Positions 50,743-59,074 of a stretch of 64,000 bases of DNA are shown here, in pieces. A model generated the notes under the pieces. The model worked only from the letters and a program-made list of their open reading frames with translations, searched no databases and was not told where the DNA came from. The translations under genes and the position numbers were made by a program. The DNA comes from JAXGOI01 sp040767605 (GTDB lineage Bacteria; Bacillota; Dehalobacteriia; UBA4068). How positions within the stretch are numbered: the first letter of the stretch is position 1; every line of letters begins with the position of its first letter. The DNA lies in NCBI GenBank assembly GCA_040767605.1, contig JAXGOI010000001.1, positions 992,001 through 1,056,000 of the forward strand, written 5' to 3'.

Positions 50743-51993
50743 TTGAAAAAGATTATCTTGGAAGGGAGAAATCCCTTGCGGGGGGAAATTGCGGTCAGCG
50801 GGGCAAAAAATGCGGTTTTGCCTTTAATGGCGGCAACTCTTCTTTGCGATGGCGCCTGCATTATTGATGACGCCCCTTGGCTGGCTGATGTAGGAACCAT
50901 GTGCCGGGTACTTAAAAGCCTGGGGGGGGATTGTAATTATACTCAGGGCAGAATAGAAACTAATTGCTCCCGCATTAAAAATATCCAGGCCCCCGGAGAA
51001 TTGGTTAGAAAAATGCGCGCCTCCTTTTTAATTATGGGGCCTCTTTTGGCTAAGTACGGAAGAGTAAAAATGTCTTTACCCGGGGGCTGCGCCATAGGCG
51101 CCCGGCCCATAGACCTTCACCTTAAGGGCTTTGAGGCCTTAGGGGCGGAAATAAGCATTGAGCCCGGCTATATTGAGGCCCGGGCTGCCGAATTAAAAGG
51201 AACCCGGATTTATTTAGACTTCCCCAGCGTGGGGGCAACGGAAAATCTTATGATGGCAGCCTCCCTTGCCAAGGGCCATACTATTATAGAAAATGCCGCA
51301 GCGGAGCCTGAAATTGTTGATTTAGCAAACCTTCTTGGGGCCATGGGGGCCAAAATAAAAGGAGCGGGGACAAAAATAATCCGCATAGAGGGGGTAAGCT
51401 CCCTTAATAAGGCCAGGCATACCGTTATCCCCGATAGGGTAGAGGCCGGCAGTTATATGCTGGCGGCGGCTTCCTCCGGGGGGGATTTACTTTTAAGCAA
51501 TGTTATTCCCGAGCACCTTAAGCCCATTACGGCCAAGCTGAAGGAGGCCGGGGCGGAGGTTGAGGAATCCTACGATTATATTCGGGTTAAAAGCGACGGC
51601 ATTTTAAACCCGGTAGATATTAAAACCCTGCCTTACCCCGGCTTCCCCACAGATATGCAGGCTCAATTTATGGCCTCTTTAACTACGGCCCGGGGCACAA
51701 GCATAGTTACGGAAACTGTTTTTGAAAACCGCTTTATGCATGTGGGGGAATTACGCAAAATGGGGGCGGATATTAATATAGATAATAATTCCGCCATTAT
51801 TAAAGGGGTGGAAAAGCTAAAAGGCAGCCGGGTTTGCGCCACGGATTTAAGAGCGGGGGCGGCTATGATTATAGCCGGGCTTATGGCCTACGGTAAAACA
51901 GAAATTGAAAATATTTTTCATATAGAAAGAGGCTATGAGGATATTTGCGGCAAGCTTACCCCCGTGGGCGCAAAAATTTGCATTAAAGAATAA
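50743..51993 (+). CDS. murA: UDP-N-acetylglucosamine 1-carboxyvinyltransferase
   Basis: TTG at 50743 is the start, ten bases after AGGAGG; the frame's first ATG at 50683 has no ribosome site. The 416-residue enzyme adds enolpyruvate to UDP-GlcNAc, the first step of peptidoglycan synthesis. Lys in SGAKNAVLPL, the fosfomycin-target Cys in PGGCAIGARPIDLHLKG, and the end RGYEDICGKLTPVGAKI are visible. Firmicutes often have two MurA; the ywmB/spoIID neighbourhood suggests the MurAA type. Confidence 0.94.
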   Translation: MKKIILEGRNPLRGEIAVSGAKNAVLPLMAATLLCDGACIIDDAPWLADVGTMCRVLKSLGGDCNYTQGRIETNCSRIKNIQAPGELVRKMRASFLIMGPLLAKYGRVKMSLPGGCAIGARPIDLHLKGFEALGAEISIEPGYIEARAAELKGTRIYLDFPSVGATENLMMAASLAKGHTIIENAAAEPEIVDLANLLGAMGAKIKGAGTKIIRIEGVSSLNKARHTVIPDRVEAGSYMLAAASSGGDLLLSNVIPEHLKPITAKLKEAGAEVEESYDYIRVKSDGILNPVDIKTLPYPGFPTDMQAQFMASLTTARGTSIVTETVFENRFMHVGELRKMGADINIDNNSAIIKGVEKLKGSRVCATDLRAGAAMIIAGLMAYGKTEIENIFHIERGYEDICGKLTPVGAKICIKE

Positions 51994-52017
51994 AGGAGCG
52001 CTTTTGCTCTTTTATTT
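51992..52017 (+). terminator. Weak terminator of murA
   Basis: AAAGGAGC pairs with GCTCTTTT (one G-T wobble) over a six-base loop, followed by ATTTTATTTT. Confidence 0.5.
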
Positions 52018-52031
52018 TATGGGGCTTAATC

Positions 52032-52075
52032 TGCCTTTAACTTGCCTTTAACTTGCTTTTAACTTGCTTTTATTT
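52032..52075 (+). repeat. 11-bp tandem repeat, four copies
   Basis: TGCCTTTAACT, TGCCTTTAACT, TGCTTTTAACT, TGCTTTTATTT in a row between murA and the next gene. It has no stop-free meaning and no hairpin; slippage is the likely origin. Confidence 0.8.
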
Positions 52076-52199
52076 GCCTCTTAATCCCGGCCTTAAATCA
52101 GAGGCGGCGCCTTTTAGCCCTGCTTGCACCTAAATTATAAGCCAAAAGCGCCGGAATTAAGCCTTAAACTTAAATTAAACGCTAAAGGAGAAAATACTT

Positions 52200-53009
52200 A
52201 TGATTATTATCGGCGAAAAACTTAACAGCTCCATACCCCGTACCATGGAGGCTTTAAATAATAAGGATGAAGGCTATTTGCTGGAGCTGATAAAAAAGCA
52301 GGAACAGGCCCAGGCCCAGTTTTTAGATATTAATACCGCCATGTGCGGAGATAAAGAAGAAGAAAACCTTCTTTGGCTCATCGGCCTTACTTTAAAACAT
52401 TCCCAGTGCGGGATTATGCTGGATTCTCCCTCCCCTCAATTAATTAAAAATATTTTACCGACAATAAAAGACCGCCCTGTAATAGTAAACTCCGTAACCA
52501 TAAGCCAGCGCTTTAATGAGCTTATCCCTTTTATTTTTGAGCATGGGGCCGCTGTTGTCGGCCTGCCTATTGATGAAAACGGCGTTGCCGAAACCCTTGA
52601 GGGGCGCAAAAAAAACATTGATAAGCTTATGGAAAAGTTCCGGGAAGCGGGCTTTCCGGAGGATAAAATATATCTGGATATTATAGTAGAGGCCTTAGCC
52701 GCCAATACTCAAAGCGGCTGCCTGGCTTTAGAGAGCATAGGCTATATTCAGCAAAAATACCCCGGGGTAAAAAGCACTTGCGGTTTATCTAATATTTCTT
52801 TCGGGCTGCCTAAAAGAATAAATATTAATACGGCTTTTCTTTCCGCCGCAATTTTTATGGGCCTTTCCAGCGCAATTATTGATAATACCAACCCCGCCAT
52901 ATCCCAGGCAATTGCCGCCTCTTTAACGGTTGCCGGGCAAGATAAAAACTGCCTGAAATATATTAAATTTATGCGCCGCCAAATTCAGGCCGAAAAAGAG
53001 CAAAATTAA
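52200..53009 (+). CDS. Methyltetrahydrofolate:corrinoid methyltransferase-like protein (pterin-binding domain)
   Basis: The 269-residue protein has the pterin-binding TIM barrel of DHPS, MetH and AcsE. GEKLNSS, FLDINTAMCGDKEEENLLWLI, MLDSPSPQLI, IVNSVT and GLSNISFGLPKRININTAFL are the folate-binding landmarks; the last is characteristic of methyltransferases rather than dihydropteroate synthase. It would move a methyl group between methyltetrahydrofolate and a corrinoid protein, as in acetogens or methylamine/betaine users. No corrinoid protein or acs gene is nearby, so the partner is unknown. AAAGGAGA precedes the ATG. Confidence 0.8.
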   Translation: MIIIGEKLNSSIPRTMEALNNKDEGYLLELIKKQEQAQAQFLDINTAMCGDKEEENLLWLIGLTLKHSQCGIMLDSPSPQLIKNILPTIKDRPVIVNSVTISQRFNELIPFIFEHGAAVVGLPIDENGVAETLEGRKKNIDKLMEKFREAGFPEDKIYLDIIVEALAANTQSGCLALESIGYIQQKYPGVKSTCGLSNISFGLPKRININTAFLSAAIFMGLSSAIIDNTNPAISQAIAASLTVAGQDKNCLKYIKFMRRQIQAEKEQN

Positions 53010-53032
53010 GTAAAAATTTACATAGTAAATTA

Positions 53033-53058
53033 AAAAAGCGGGCCTTTAGCCCGCTTTT
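53033..53058. terminator. Bidirectional terminator between the methyltransferase gene and atpC
   Basis: AAAAAAGCGGGC-CTTTA-GCCCGCTTTTT; it also ends the reverse-strand ATP synthase operon. Confidence 0.88.
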
Positions 53059-53092
53059 TGTGTTTTATGCCAAGTTTAGTTTTTTAGCCCCT

Positions 53093-53521
53093 TTATTTTA
53101 CGGATTTTTCTCTCTCTGTGGCTTTAATCCTGGTCATAGCCCTTCTAAGAGCCGCATTGGCCTGAAGGGTATCCGCATCTTTACCGGGCTTAGCCAGGCG
53201 CTCTTTTGCCCTTTCCAAGGCGGCCCGGGCGCGCTTAATATCTATTTCATCAGATCTTTCCGCCGTATGGACTAAAACCAAAACAAAATTATTTTTAATA
53301 TCCGCAATGCCGTCGCTGATGGCAAAACGGTATTTTTTACCGCCTTTAATATATTCTAAAACTCCCCAAACCAAAGTACAGATAACCGGGGCATGATTAC
53401 GCAAAACCCCCATACTCCCCATACCGGTGGGAAGATTAACAGAACTTACCTGCTCTCTGTAAAGCCTGCCCTCCGGGGTTGCTATTTCCAGAATAATTCT
53501 CTCCTTCTCTTGGATTTCCAA
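53093..53521 (-). CDS. atpC: ATP synthase F1 epsilon subunit
   Basis: TTG at 53519-53521 (LEIQEKERIILEIATPEG) is preferred, since the earlier GTG overlaps the AGGAGGTG ribosome site. The 142 residues form the N-terminal beta-sandwich (PEGRLYREQVSSVNLPTGMGSMGVLRNHAPV) and two C-terminal helices that can inhibit ATP hydrolysis. Last gene of the operon; basic C-terminus EREKSVK. Confidence 0.93.
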   Translation of the reverse strand: MEIQEKERIILEIATPEGRLYREQVSSVNLPTGMGSMGVLRNHAPVICTLVWGVLEYIKGGKKYRFAISDGIADIKNNFVLVLVHTAERSDEIDIKRARAALERAKERLAKPGKDADTLQANAALRRAMTRIKATEREKSVK

Positions 53522-53549
53522 GGAAAGCACCTCCTAAACTTGCCGCAGC

Positions 53550-55085
53550 CTACCTTCTGCTATTTAAAATATCTCCTTTAGCCACGGCCTCCTCAATATT
53601 TCCCACCATTAAAAAGGCCTGTTCCGGCAGGTGGTCGTATTGCCCTTCCAAAATTTCTTTAAAGCCTCTTATGGTTTCTTTTAAGGGAACATATTTCCCC
53701 GCCATTCCGGTAAAGGGCTCCGCCACATGGAAGGGCTGAGATAAAAACCTCTGAATTTTTCTGGCTCTGGCCACCAATATTTTATCCTCATCGGAAAGCT
53801 CATCCATGCCTAAAATAGCTATAATATCCTGCAAATCTTTTAAATGCTGCAAAATAGCTTTAACATCCTGGGCAACCCGGTAATGCTCCTGCCCCAGAGT
53901 ACGGGGATCAAGAATATGGGAGGTGGAATCCAGAGGATCCACCGCGGGGTAAATACCCAGCTCCACAATGGAGCGGGAAAGTACGGTAGTGGCATCTAAA
54001 TGGGCAAAGGCCGTAGCCGGGGCGGGGTCTGTCAAATCGTCCGCCGGCACATAAATAGCCTGAACCGAGGTAATGGAACCGGCCTTGGTGGAGGTAATTC
54101 TTTCCTGCAGGGTCCCCATTTCCGTAGCCAGGGTAGGCTGATAGCCAACCGCCGAGGGCATACGCCCCAGCAGGGCGGAAACCTCCGAGCCGGCCTGGGT
54201 AAAGCGGAAAATATTATCTATAAAGAGCAAAACATCCTGCCCCTCATTATCTCTAAAGCTTTCGGCAATAGTCAGGCCGGTTAAACCAACCCTTAAACGG
54301 GCCCCGGGGGGCTCATTCATTTGGCCGAAAACTAAAGCGGTTTTATCAATAACGCCGGATTCATTCATTTCATTCCATAAATCATTGCCTTCCCGGGTTC
54401 TTTCCCCCACTCCGGCAAAAACGGAAAAGCCCCCATGCTCATAGGCAATATTGCGGATAAGCTCCATAATAAGAACAGTTTTGCCTACTCCGGCCCCGCC
54501 GAAGAGGCCGATTTTCCCCCCCTTGGAATAAGGGGCAAGCAAATCCACAACTTTTATGCCGGTTTCTAAAATTCTGGTGGAGGGCTCTAAATCTTCAAAA
54601 GGCGGGGAAGGCCGGTGAATCGGCGAAGCCCATTGGCTTATTATAGGCCCCTTGCCGTCTATGGGCTCGCCTAAAACATTCAGCATTCTCCCCAGGGTAG
54701 CCCGGCCCACAGGTACGCTAATGGGAGCGCCGCTGTCTAAGGCCAGCATACCCCGGCGCAGGCCGTCGGTATTGGAAAGAGCGACACAGCGGACATGATT
54801 ATCCCCCAAATGCTGCATAGCCTCTAGGGTAATATTGAATTCCGCCTCTAAAAGATGCTTTTCTTTTTGCTCGCTGCTTTTTATGCTTATGGCATTATAA
54901 ATATCCGGCAAATGCCCGGGGGGGAATTGAATATCCACAACCGGGCCGATTATCTGCTTAACCCGGCCTAAAAATAATTCCCGTTGATTTTCTTTTGAGT
55001 TTTCTTTTAAGCTTTCTTTAGAATTTTCTTTAGAATTCTCTTTTAAGCTTTCTTTTAAACTTTCTTTTGAATTTTCTTTTTTCAA
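53550..55085 (-). CDS. atpD: ATP synthase F1 beta subunit with repetitive N-terminal extension
   Basis: The 511-residue catalytic subunit has the P-loop GGAGVGKTV, GERTREGNDL, the Walker B LLFIDNIFRFTQAGSEVSALLGRMPSAVGYQPTL and ALDSGAPISVPVGRATLGR. It is about 35 residues longer than usual because residues 2-35 consist of repeats of KENSKES and ESLKE type, purely charged and polar, before the normal start near RVKQIIGPVVDIQFPP. The TTG start lies seven bases after AAGGAGG and no other start fits, so the extension is probably translated. It would protrude at the top of the F1 head. Confidence 0.94.
   Translation of the reverse strand: MKKENSKESLKESLKENSKENSKESLKENSKENQRELFLGRVKQIIGPVVDIQFPPGHLPDIYNAISIKSSEQKEKHLLEAEFNITLEAMQHLGDNHVRCVALSNTDGLRRGMLALDSGAPISVPVGRATLGRMLNVLGEPIDGKGPIISQWASPIHRPSPPFEDLEPSTRILETGIKVVDLLAPYSKGGKIGLFGGAGVGKTVLIMELIRNIAYEHGGFSVFAGVGERTREGNDLWNEMNESGVIDKTALVFGQMNEPPGARLRVGLTGLTIAESFRDNEGQDVLLFIDNIFRFTQAGSEVSALLGRMPSAVGYQPTLATEMGTLQERITSTKAGSITSVQAIYVPADDLTDPAPATAFAHLDATTVLSRSIVELGIYPAVDPLDSTSHILDPRTLGQEHYRVAQDVKAILQHLKDLQDIIAILGMDELSDEDKILVARARKIQRFLSQPFHVAEPFTGMAGKYVPLKETIRGFKEILEGQYDHLPEQAFLMVGNIEEAVAKGDILNSRR
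54995..55085 (-). repeat. Tandem coding repeat at the 5' end of atpD
   Basis: About six degenerate units of 12-15 bp (AAAGAAAATTC / AAAGAAAGCTTA on the reverse strand) encode the Lys-Glu-Asn-Ser and Glu-Ser-Leu-Lys repeats. The unit boundaries keep frame. Confidence 0.75.
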
Positions 55086-55138
55086 AACAAAGCCTCCTTC
55101 CGGCGCCGTCTGTAAAAATATTAATGCTCCGGGGCCGA

Positions 55139-55984
55139 TTATAAAAGGGCGGATGCGCCGCCCACGATTTCCGAAATTTCTGTGGTAATAACCGCCTGGC
55201 GCGCCCGGTTAAGGGTTAATGTAAGCTTGGAGATTAAATCTTCCGCATTATCTGTGGCGGCGCTCATGGCAGTCATTCTGGATGCCATTTCGCTGATTTT
55301 GGATTCCAGCAAAACCAAATAGGCGGTAAGCTCAACATATTGGGGCAGCACTATATCTAAAAGGGCGTCTCCGTTGGGCTCTAAAATATAATCCTCATGC
55401 TCTTCATCTAAGGGGCAAATAGAGGGTACCGGCAGCAATTGCTCTAAAATAAGCTTTTGGCTTAAAACAGATTCGCTAAGGGTATAAAGAAGATAAACCT
55501 TATCTACCTCTTTATTTATAAAAAGCCTGCTTAGCTCCTTGCCGATTTCCTTGCCGGCAATATATTCCGGCTTATCCGCAATAGAAGTATAATCTAAATC
55601 TATCGGCCGGCCCCTTTTTTCAAAATAACTTTTGGTTCTGGCGCCTATAACTATTAAAGAATAAGGGTAGGGGCTTTGGTCTAAAGTTTTTTCTCCAAAG
55701 CGGTTAATATTATTATTAAAGGCTCCGCAAAGGCCTAAATCTCCCCCTATTACCACATAGGCGGCCTTTTTTACCTCCCGCTCTTCCATATAGGGGTGGT
55801 TTGTCTGGCATTGGCTTACCTGGCCGATAACCTCAATAAGCCTTTTTTCATACGGGGTAACTAAATTTAAGGATTTTTGCACCCTGCGCAGTTTAGAGGC
55901 GGCCACCATTTTCATGGCCCCTGTTATATGCTGAATATTATTAACGCTTTTTACTCTCCGTTTTAAATCCCGGATATTTTCCAC
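55139..55984 (-). CDS. atpG: ATP synthase F1 gamma subunit
   Basis: The 281-residue central stalk subunit begins at GTG with ENIRDLKRRVKSVNNIQHITGAMKMVAASKLRR and ends with the conserved rotor helix MTAMSAATDNAEDLISKLTLTLNRARQAVITTEISEIVGGASAL. GDLGLCGAFNNN is also typical. Normal length; GGCGGTGAG precedes the start. Confidence 0.95.
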   Translation of the reverse strand: MENIRDLKRRVKSVNNIQHITGAMKMVAASKLRRVQKSLNLVTPYEKRLIEVIGQVSQCQTNHPYMEEREVKKAAYVVIGGDLGLCGAFNNNINRFGEKTLDQSPYPYSLIVIGARTKSYFEKRGRPIDLDYTSIADKPEYIAGKEIGKELSRLFINKEVDKVYLLYTLSESVLSQKLILEQLLPVPSICPLDEEHEDYILEPNGDALLDIVLPQYVELTAYLVLLESKISEMASRMTAMSAATDNAEDLISKLTLTLNRARQAVITTEISEIVGGASALL

Positions 55985-56020
55985 TTTCTCACCGCCCTGC
56001 TTTTAACGCTTTATTCAGGC

Positions 56021-57532
56021 CTAGCCATGAATTTCCATCTGGGTATATTCCTCTATGGCCTTATGAAGCAATTGAGTATTTTCATCGCTGAGCATCTTTT
56101 CTTCGGCAATGCTTTTTAAAACAGAATTATAATTGTTTTTTAAATAAACCAAAAGGTTTTCCTCATAATTAACTGCCTGTTCAACCTCGATATCATCCAA
56201 ATACCCGTTAACAACGGCAAAAAGGCTTGCCACCTGTTCCTCAACAGGCATGGGGGAATATTGACCCTGCTTTAAAACCTCCTGCATTCTCTGGCCTCTG
56301 GCCAGGGTAGCCTTGGTGGAATGATCTAATTCCGAGCCGAACTGGGCAAAGGAGGCCAGCTCCCTGTATTGGGCTAATTCCAGCCGCATTTTACCCGAGA
56401 CCTGCTTCATGCTTTGTGTTTGGGCGGAGCCCCCCACCCGGGAAACGGAAAGCCCCACATTAATAGCGGGGCGAACCCCGTTATTAAATAAATCCGCCTC
56501 TAAAAAGATTTGGCCGTCGGTAATGGAAATTACATTGGTGGGAATATAGGCCGAAATATCCCCGGCCTGGGTTTCAATAATGGGCAGCGCCGTCATGCTG
56601 CCCCCGCCTTTTTCTTCTGAAAGCTTGGCGGCCCGCTCCAGAAGGCGGGAATGAAGATAAAAGACATCCCCCGGATAGGCCTCCCTTCCCGGCGGCCTCC
56701 GTAAAAGAAGGGATAGCTCTCTGTATGCCGCGGCATGCTTAGAAAGGTCATCATAGATTACCAGAACATGGCGGCCCTGTTCCATAAAAAACTCTCCCAT
56801 GGCAGCCCCCGCATAGGGCGCCATATATAAAAGAGGGGCGGGCTCTGAGGCTGTGGCGGAAACTATAATGGTGTAGGAAAGGGCATCATGCTCTTTAAGG
56901 CGCCTTACCACATCCGCAACATTAGAAGCCTTCTGGCCGATGGCTACATAAATGCAAATAACATCCTGCCCCTTTTGATTAATAATCGTATCTACGGCTA
57001 TGGCAGTTTTGCCTGTTTGGCGGTCCCCGATAATTAATTCCCTTTGGCCGCGGCCTATGGGAACCAGGGCATCAATGGCCTTAAGCCCCGTTTGCAAAGG
57101 CTCCCTAACCGGCTGCCTTTCAATTACGCCGGGGGCCGGCCTCTCTAAAAAGCGGTAATTTTGGCAAAGGATTTCCCCTTTGCCGTCAATAGGCTGGCCC
57201 AGGGGATTAACTGTGCGGCCCAATAGCTCCGGCCCTGCCGGAACCTGAACAATTTTCCCGGTGCGGCGAACGGTATCCCCTTCGTGGATTTTAGTATATG
57301 GGCCTAAAATAATACAGCCTATATTATCCTCCTCTAAATTTAAGGCCATACCCATAATTCCGCCGGGAAATTCCAAAAGCTCCCCGCTTACAGCATTAGT
57401 CAGGCCAAAAACCCGGGCAATGCCATCCCCCACGCTGATAACCGCCCCGATTTCTTCTATTTCCAGGTAGCTTTGATAATTTTCTATCTCTTTTTTTAAG
57501 ATAGCGCTTATCTCTTCCGGCTTTATGCTCAA
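56021..57532 (-). CDS. atpA: ATP synthase F1 alpha subunit
   Basis: TTG at 57530-57532 is chosen: GAGGTG precedes it by six bases and the protein then begins LSIKPEEISAILKKEIENYQ like other AtpA proteins (503 residues). The non-catalytic nucleotide site shows GDRQTGKTAIA, VYVAIGQ-type IYVAIGQKAS, and the signature PAINVGLSVSRVGGSAQ. It forms the alpha3beta3 head with AtpD. Confidence 0.95.
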   Translation of the reverse strand: MSIKPEEISAILKKEIENYQSYLEIEEIGAVISVGDGIARVFGLTNAVSGELLEFPGGIMGMALNLEEDNIGCIILGPYTKIHEGDTVRRTGKIVQVPAGPELLGRTVNPLGQPIDGKGEILCQNYRFLERPAPGVIERQPVREPLQTGLKAIDALVPIGRGQRELIIGDRQTGKTAIAVDTIINQKGQDVICIYVAIGQKASNVADVVRRLKEHDALSYTIIVSATASEPAPLLYMAPYAGAAMGEFFMEQGRHVLVIYDDLSKHAAAYRELSLLLRRPPGREAYPGDVFYLHSRLLERAAKLSEEKGGGSMTALPIIETQAGDISAYIPTNVISITDGQIFLEADLFNNGVRPAINVGLSVSRVGGSAQTQSMKQVSGKMRLELAQYRELASFAQFGSELDHSTKATLARGQRMQEVLKQGQYSPMPVEEQVASLFAVVNGYLDDIEVEQAVNYEENLLVYLKNNYNSVLKSIAEEKMLSDENTQLLHKAIEEYTQMEIHG

Positions 57533-57590
57533 GTAATTCACCTCTATCTTATCATCTATACCATTAACTATATAATTATTTTCTTGTGTT

Positions 57591-58157
57591 TTATTTTTTC
57601 ATCTTCCGGGCCAATTGATTTAATTGCCCTTTTATGCTGCCGTCATATACCATATCGCCGATTTTAATAATTAAACCGCCGATTTGGTCTTTATCCAGCC
57701 CTTTTTCAAGAATAATCTTTTTTCCGGTCAGGGCTTCAAGGCCCAGGAGGATTTCCTCCTCCTCCTGGGGGCTTATTTCCAGCGCTGAGGAAACTTTTAC
57801 TTTAAGATAGCCGAATTCCTCATGGATTTGGCCTTCAAAAACCTCCACAATTGCGGAAAAATAGCCCATTCTTTCTTTATCCTGCAAAAGCAGGAGAAAA
57901 TTAAGCAGGGTTTTATCCAGCCGGTTTTCAAAAAGGGTTTTAAGTAAATCCTTTTTTATTTGGCTGTGAATTCGCTTGCTGTTTAAAAGATTTTCGGCCT
58001 CAGGCTCCTTTTTTAAAAAGCTTTGAACCTGCCGCAGCTGTTTAAGATATTCCTGGCATTGTTCCTCTGTTTGCCCCAGGGCTAAAAGGGCCTTGGCATA
58101 ACGCAGGGCAATATTATGGGTTCCCAAGGGGCCACCGCCTTTTAATTCATTTAACAT
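57591..58157 (-). CDS. atpH: ATP synthase F1 delta subunit
   Basis: 188 residues if started at ATG 58155-58157, which has no ribosome site. A TTG at 58125-58127 (LGTHNIALRYAKALLALGQ, 178 residues) follows AAAGGCGGTGG and begins where other delta subunits begin, so it may be the true start. The C-terminal KIILEKGLDKDQIGGLIIKIGDMVYDGSIKGQLNQLARKM is diagnostic. It links F1 to the peripheral stalk. Confidence 0.9.
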   Translation of the reverse strand: MLNELKGGGPLGTHNIALRYAKALLALGQTEEQCQEYLKQLRQVQSFLKKEPEAENLLNSKRIHSQIKKDLLKTLFENRLDKTLLNFLLLLQDKERMGYFSAIVEVFEGQIHEEFGYLKVKVSSALEISPQEEEEILLGLEALTGKKIILEKGLDKDQIGGLIIKIGDMVYDGSIKGQLNQLARKMKK

Positions 58158-58177
58158 GGCAAAGAATGCCGCTAAAC

Positions 58178-58228
58178 TTAATGCATTTGCTTGTTTAGTG
58201 CATTTGTTTATTTAATGCATTTGTTTCA
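58178..58228 (-). repeat. 17-bp direct repeat, three copies, over the atpF stop
   Basis: Copies at 58178-58194, 58195-58211 and 58212-58228 share the core TGCATTTG. The last copy encodes the C-terminal MKQMH and stop of atpF on the reverse strand; the other two fill the atpF-atpH gap, so they are duplications of the atpF tail. Confidence 0.85.
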
Positions 58229-58700
58229 TTTGTTCCATAACCTTATGGGTTAAGGCTTTTTGCCTTTGGGCATCTATTTCTTCTTCTAATATCTTGCCGG
58301 TGGCTAAAACAATCATATCCGCCAGCTCTTTTTTTAATTCCCGTAAAGCCCGGGCCTGGTCTTTTTCTATTTCCTCCCGGGCCATCTGGCTGATTAGGCG
58401 GGCTTCTTCCCGGGCCTCAAGTAAAATCTGGGCCTTGGCGTTTTCGGCCTTTTCCTGGGCAGCCTTAATTAAAGCCTGAGATTCAACCCTGGCTTTTGCA
58501 ATTTGAATATCGATATTTTTTTGGGTGGCTGCAACTTCATCCCTTGCTTTGGCGGCATCCGCCAAAGCTTTATTTATACCCTCTTTGCGCTCATCCATTA
58601 TTTTAAGAAAGGGCTTATAAAGAAATTTCTTTAAAATTAATAAGAGTACCGCAAAGTTAATTAAGGCAAAAATCAATTCCGGCCAGCTTATGGAAATCAA
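58212..58700 (-). CDS. atpF: ATP synthase Fo subunit b
   Basis: The 162-residue peripheral stalk subunit has one N-terminal membrane span (about 8-26, ELIFALINFAVLLLILKKFLYKPF) and a long charged coiled coil rich in Ala, Glu, Lys and Arg. TTG start behind AAGGAGG. The C-terminus ends QMKQMH with repeated MKQM-type residues arising from the local DNA repeat. Confidence 0.92.
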   Translation of the reverse strand: MISISWPELIFALINFAVLLLILKKFLYKPFLKIMDERKEGINKALADAAKARDEVAATQKNIDIQIAKARVESQALIKAAQEKAENAKAQILLEAREEARLISQMAREEIEKDQARALRELKKELADMIVLATGKILEEEIDAQRQKALTHKVMEQMKQMH

Positions 58701-58776
58701 GCTAAAACCTCCTTCGGCCTGAATCTAACGGGGTAAGGCATAAAAAGGGCCATGCTTTACCCCCATTATTCATATT

Positions 58777-59004
58777 TTAAAATTTGCCTAAAAGCATAAA
58801 GGCGACTAGCAGGCCGTAAATAGAAAGGGCCTCCATAAAGGCAAGAGCAATAATTAAGGTTGTGCGAATACTGCCGGCTGCCTCTGGCTGGCGGGCCATG
58901 GCCTCCATTGCCTTCATTGTGGATAAGCCCTGGGCTATACCAGGAGCTATGGTGCTGATGGTAATGGTTAATGCCACGGCAAGTGCCATTGTATTATTAT
59001 CCAT
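58777..59004 (-). CDS. atpE: ATP synthase Fo subunit c
   Basis: ATG at 59002-59004 gives 75 residues and has AAAGGAGAAGGG upstream; the longer frame starts within that site. Two membrane helices are joined by the polar loop ARQPEA. The ion-binding carboxylate is Glu in FMEALSIYGLL. The residues after it are Ala-Leu rather than the Ser-Thr of sodium-type c subunits (EST), so proton coupling is more likely; the Gln of PGIAQG in helix 1 is kept in both types. Confidence 0.93.
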   Translation of the reverse strand: MDNNTMALAVALTITISTIAPGIAQGLSTMKAMEAMARQPEAAGSIRTTLIIALAFMEALSIYGLLVAFMLLGKF

Positions 59005-59074
59005 TTTCCCTTCTCCTTTCACAAACTATCTATACAAAAAGTCGATTCCGGAGCCCCGAAATTGGCTGTTTGTT

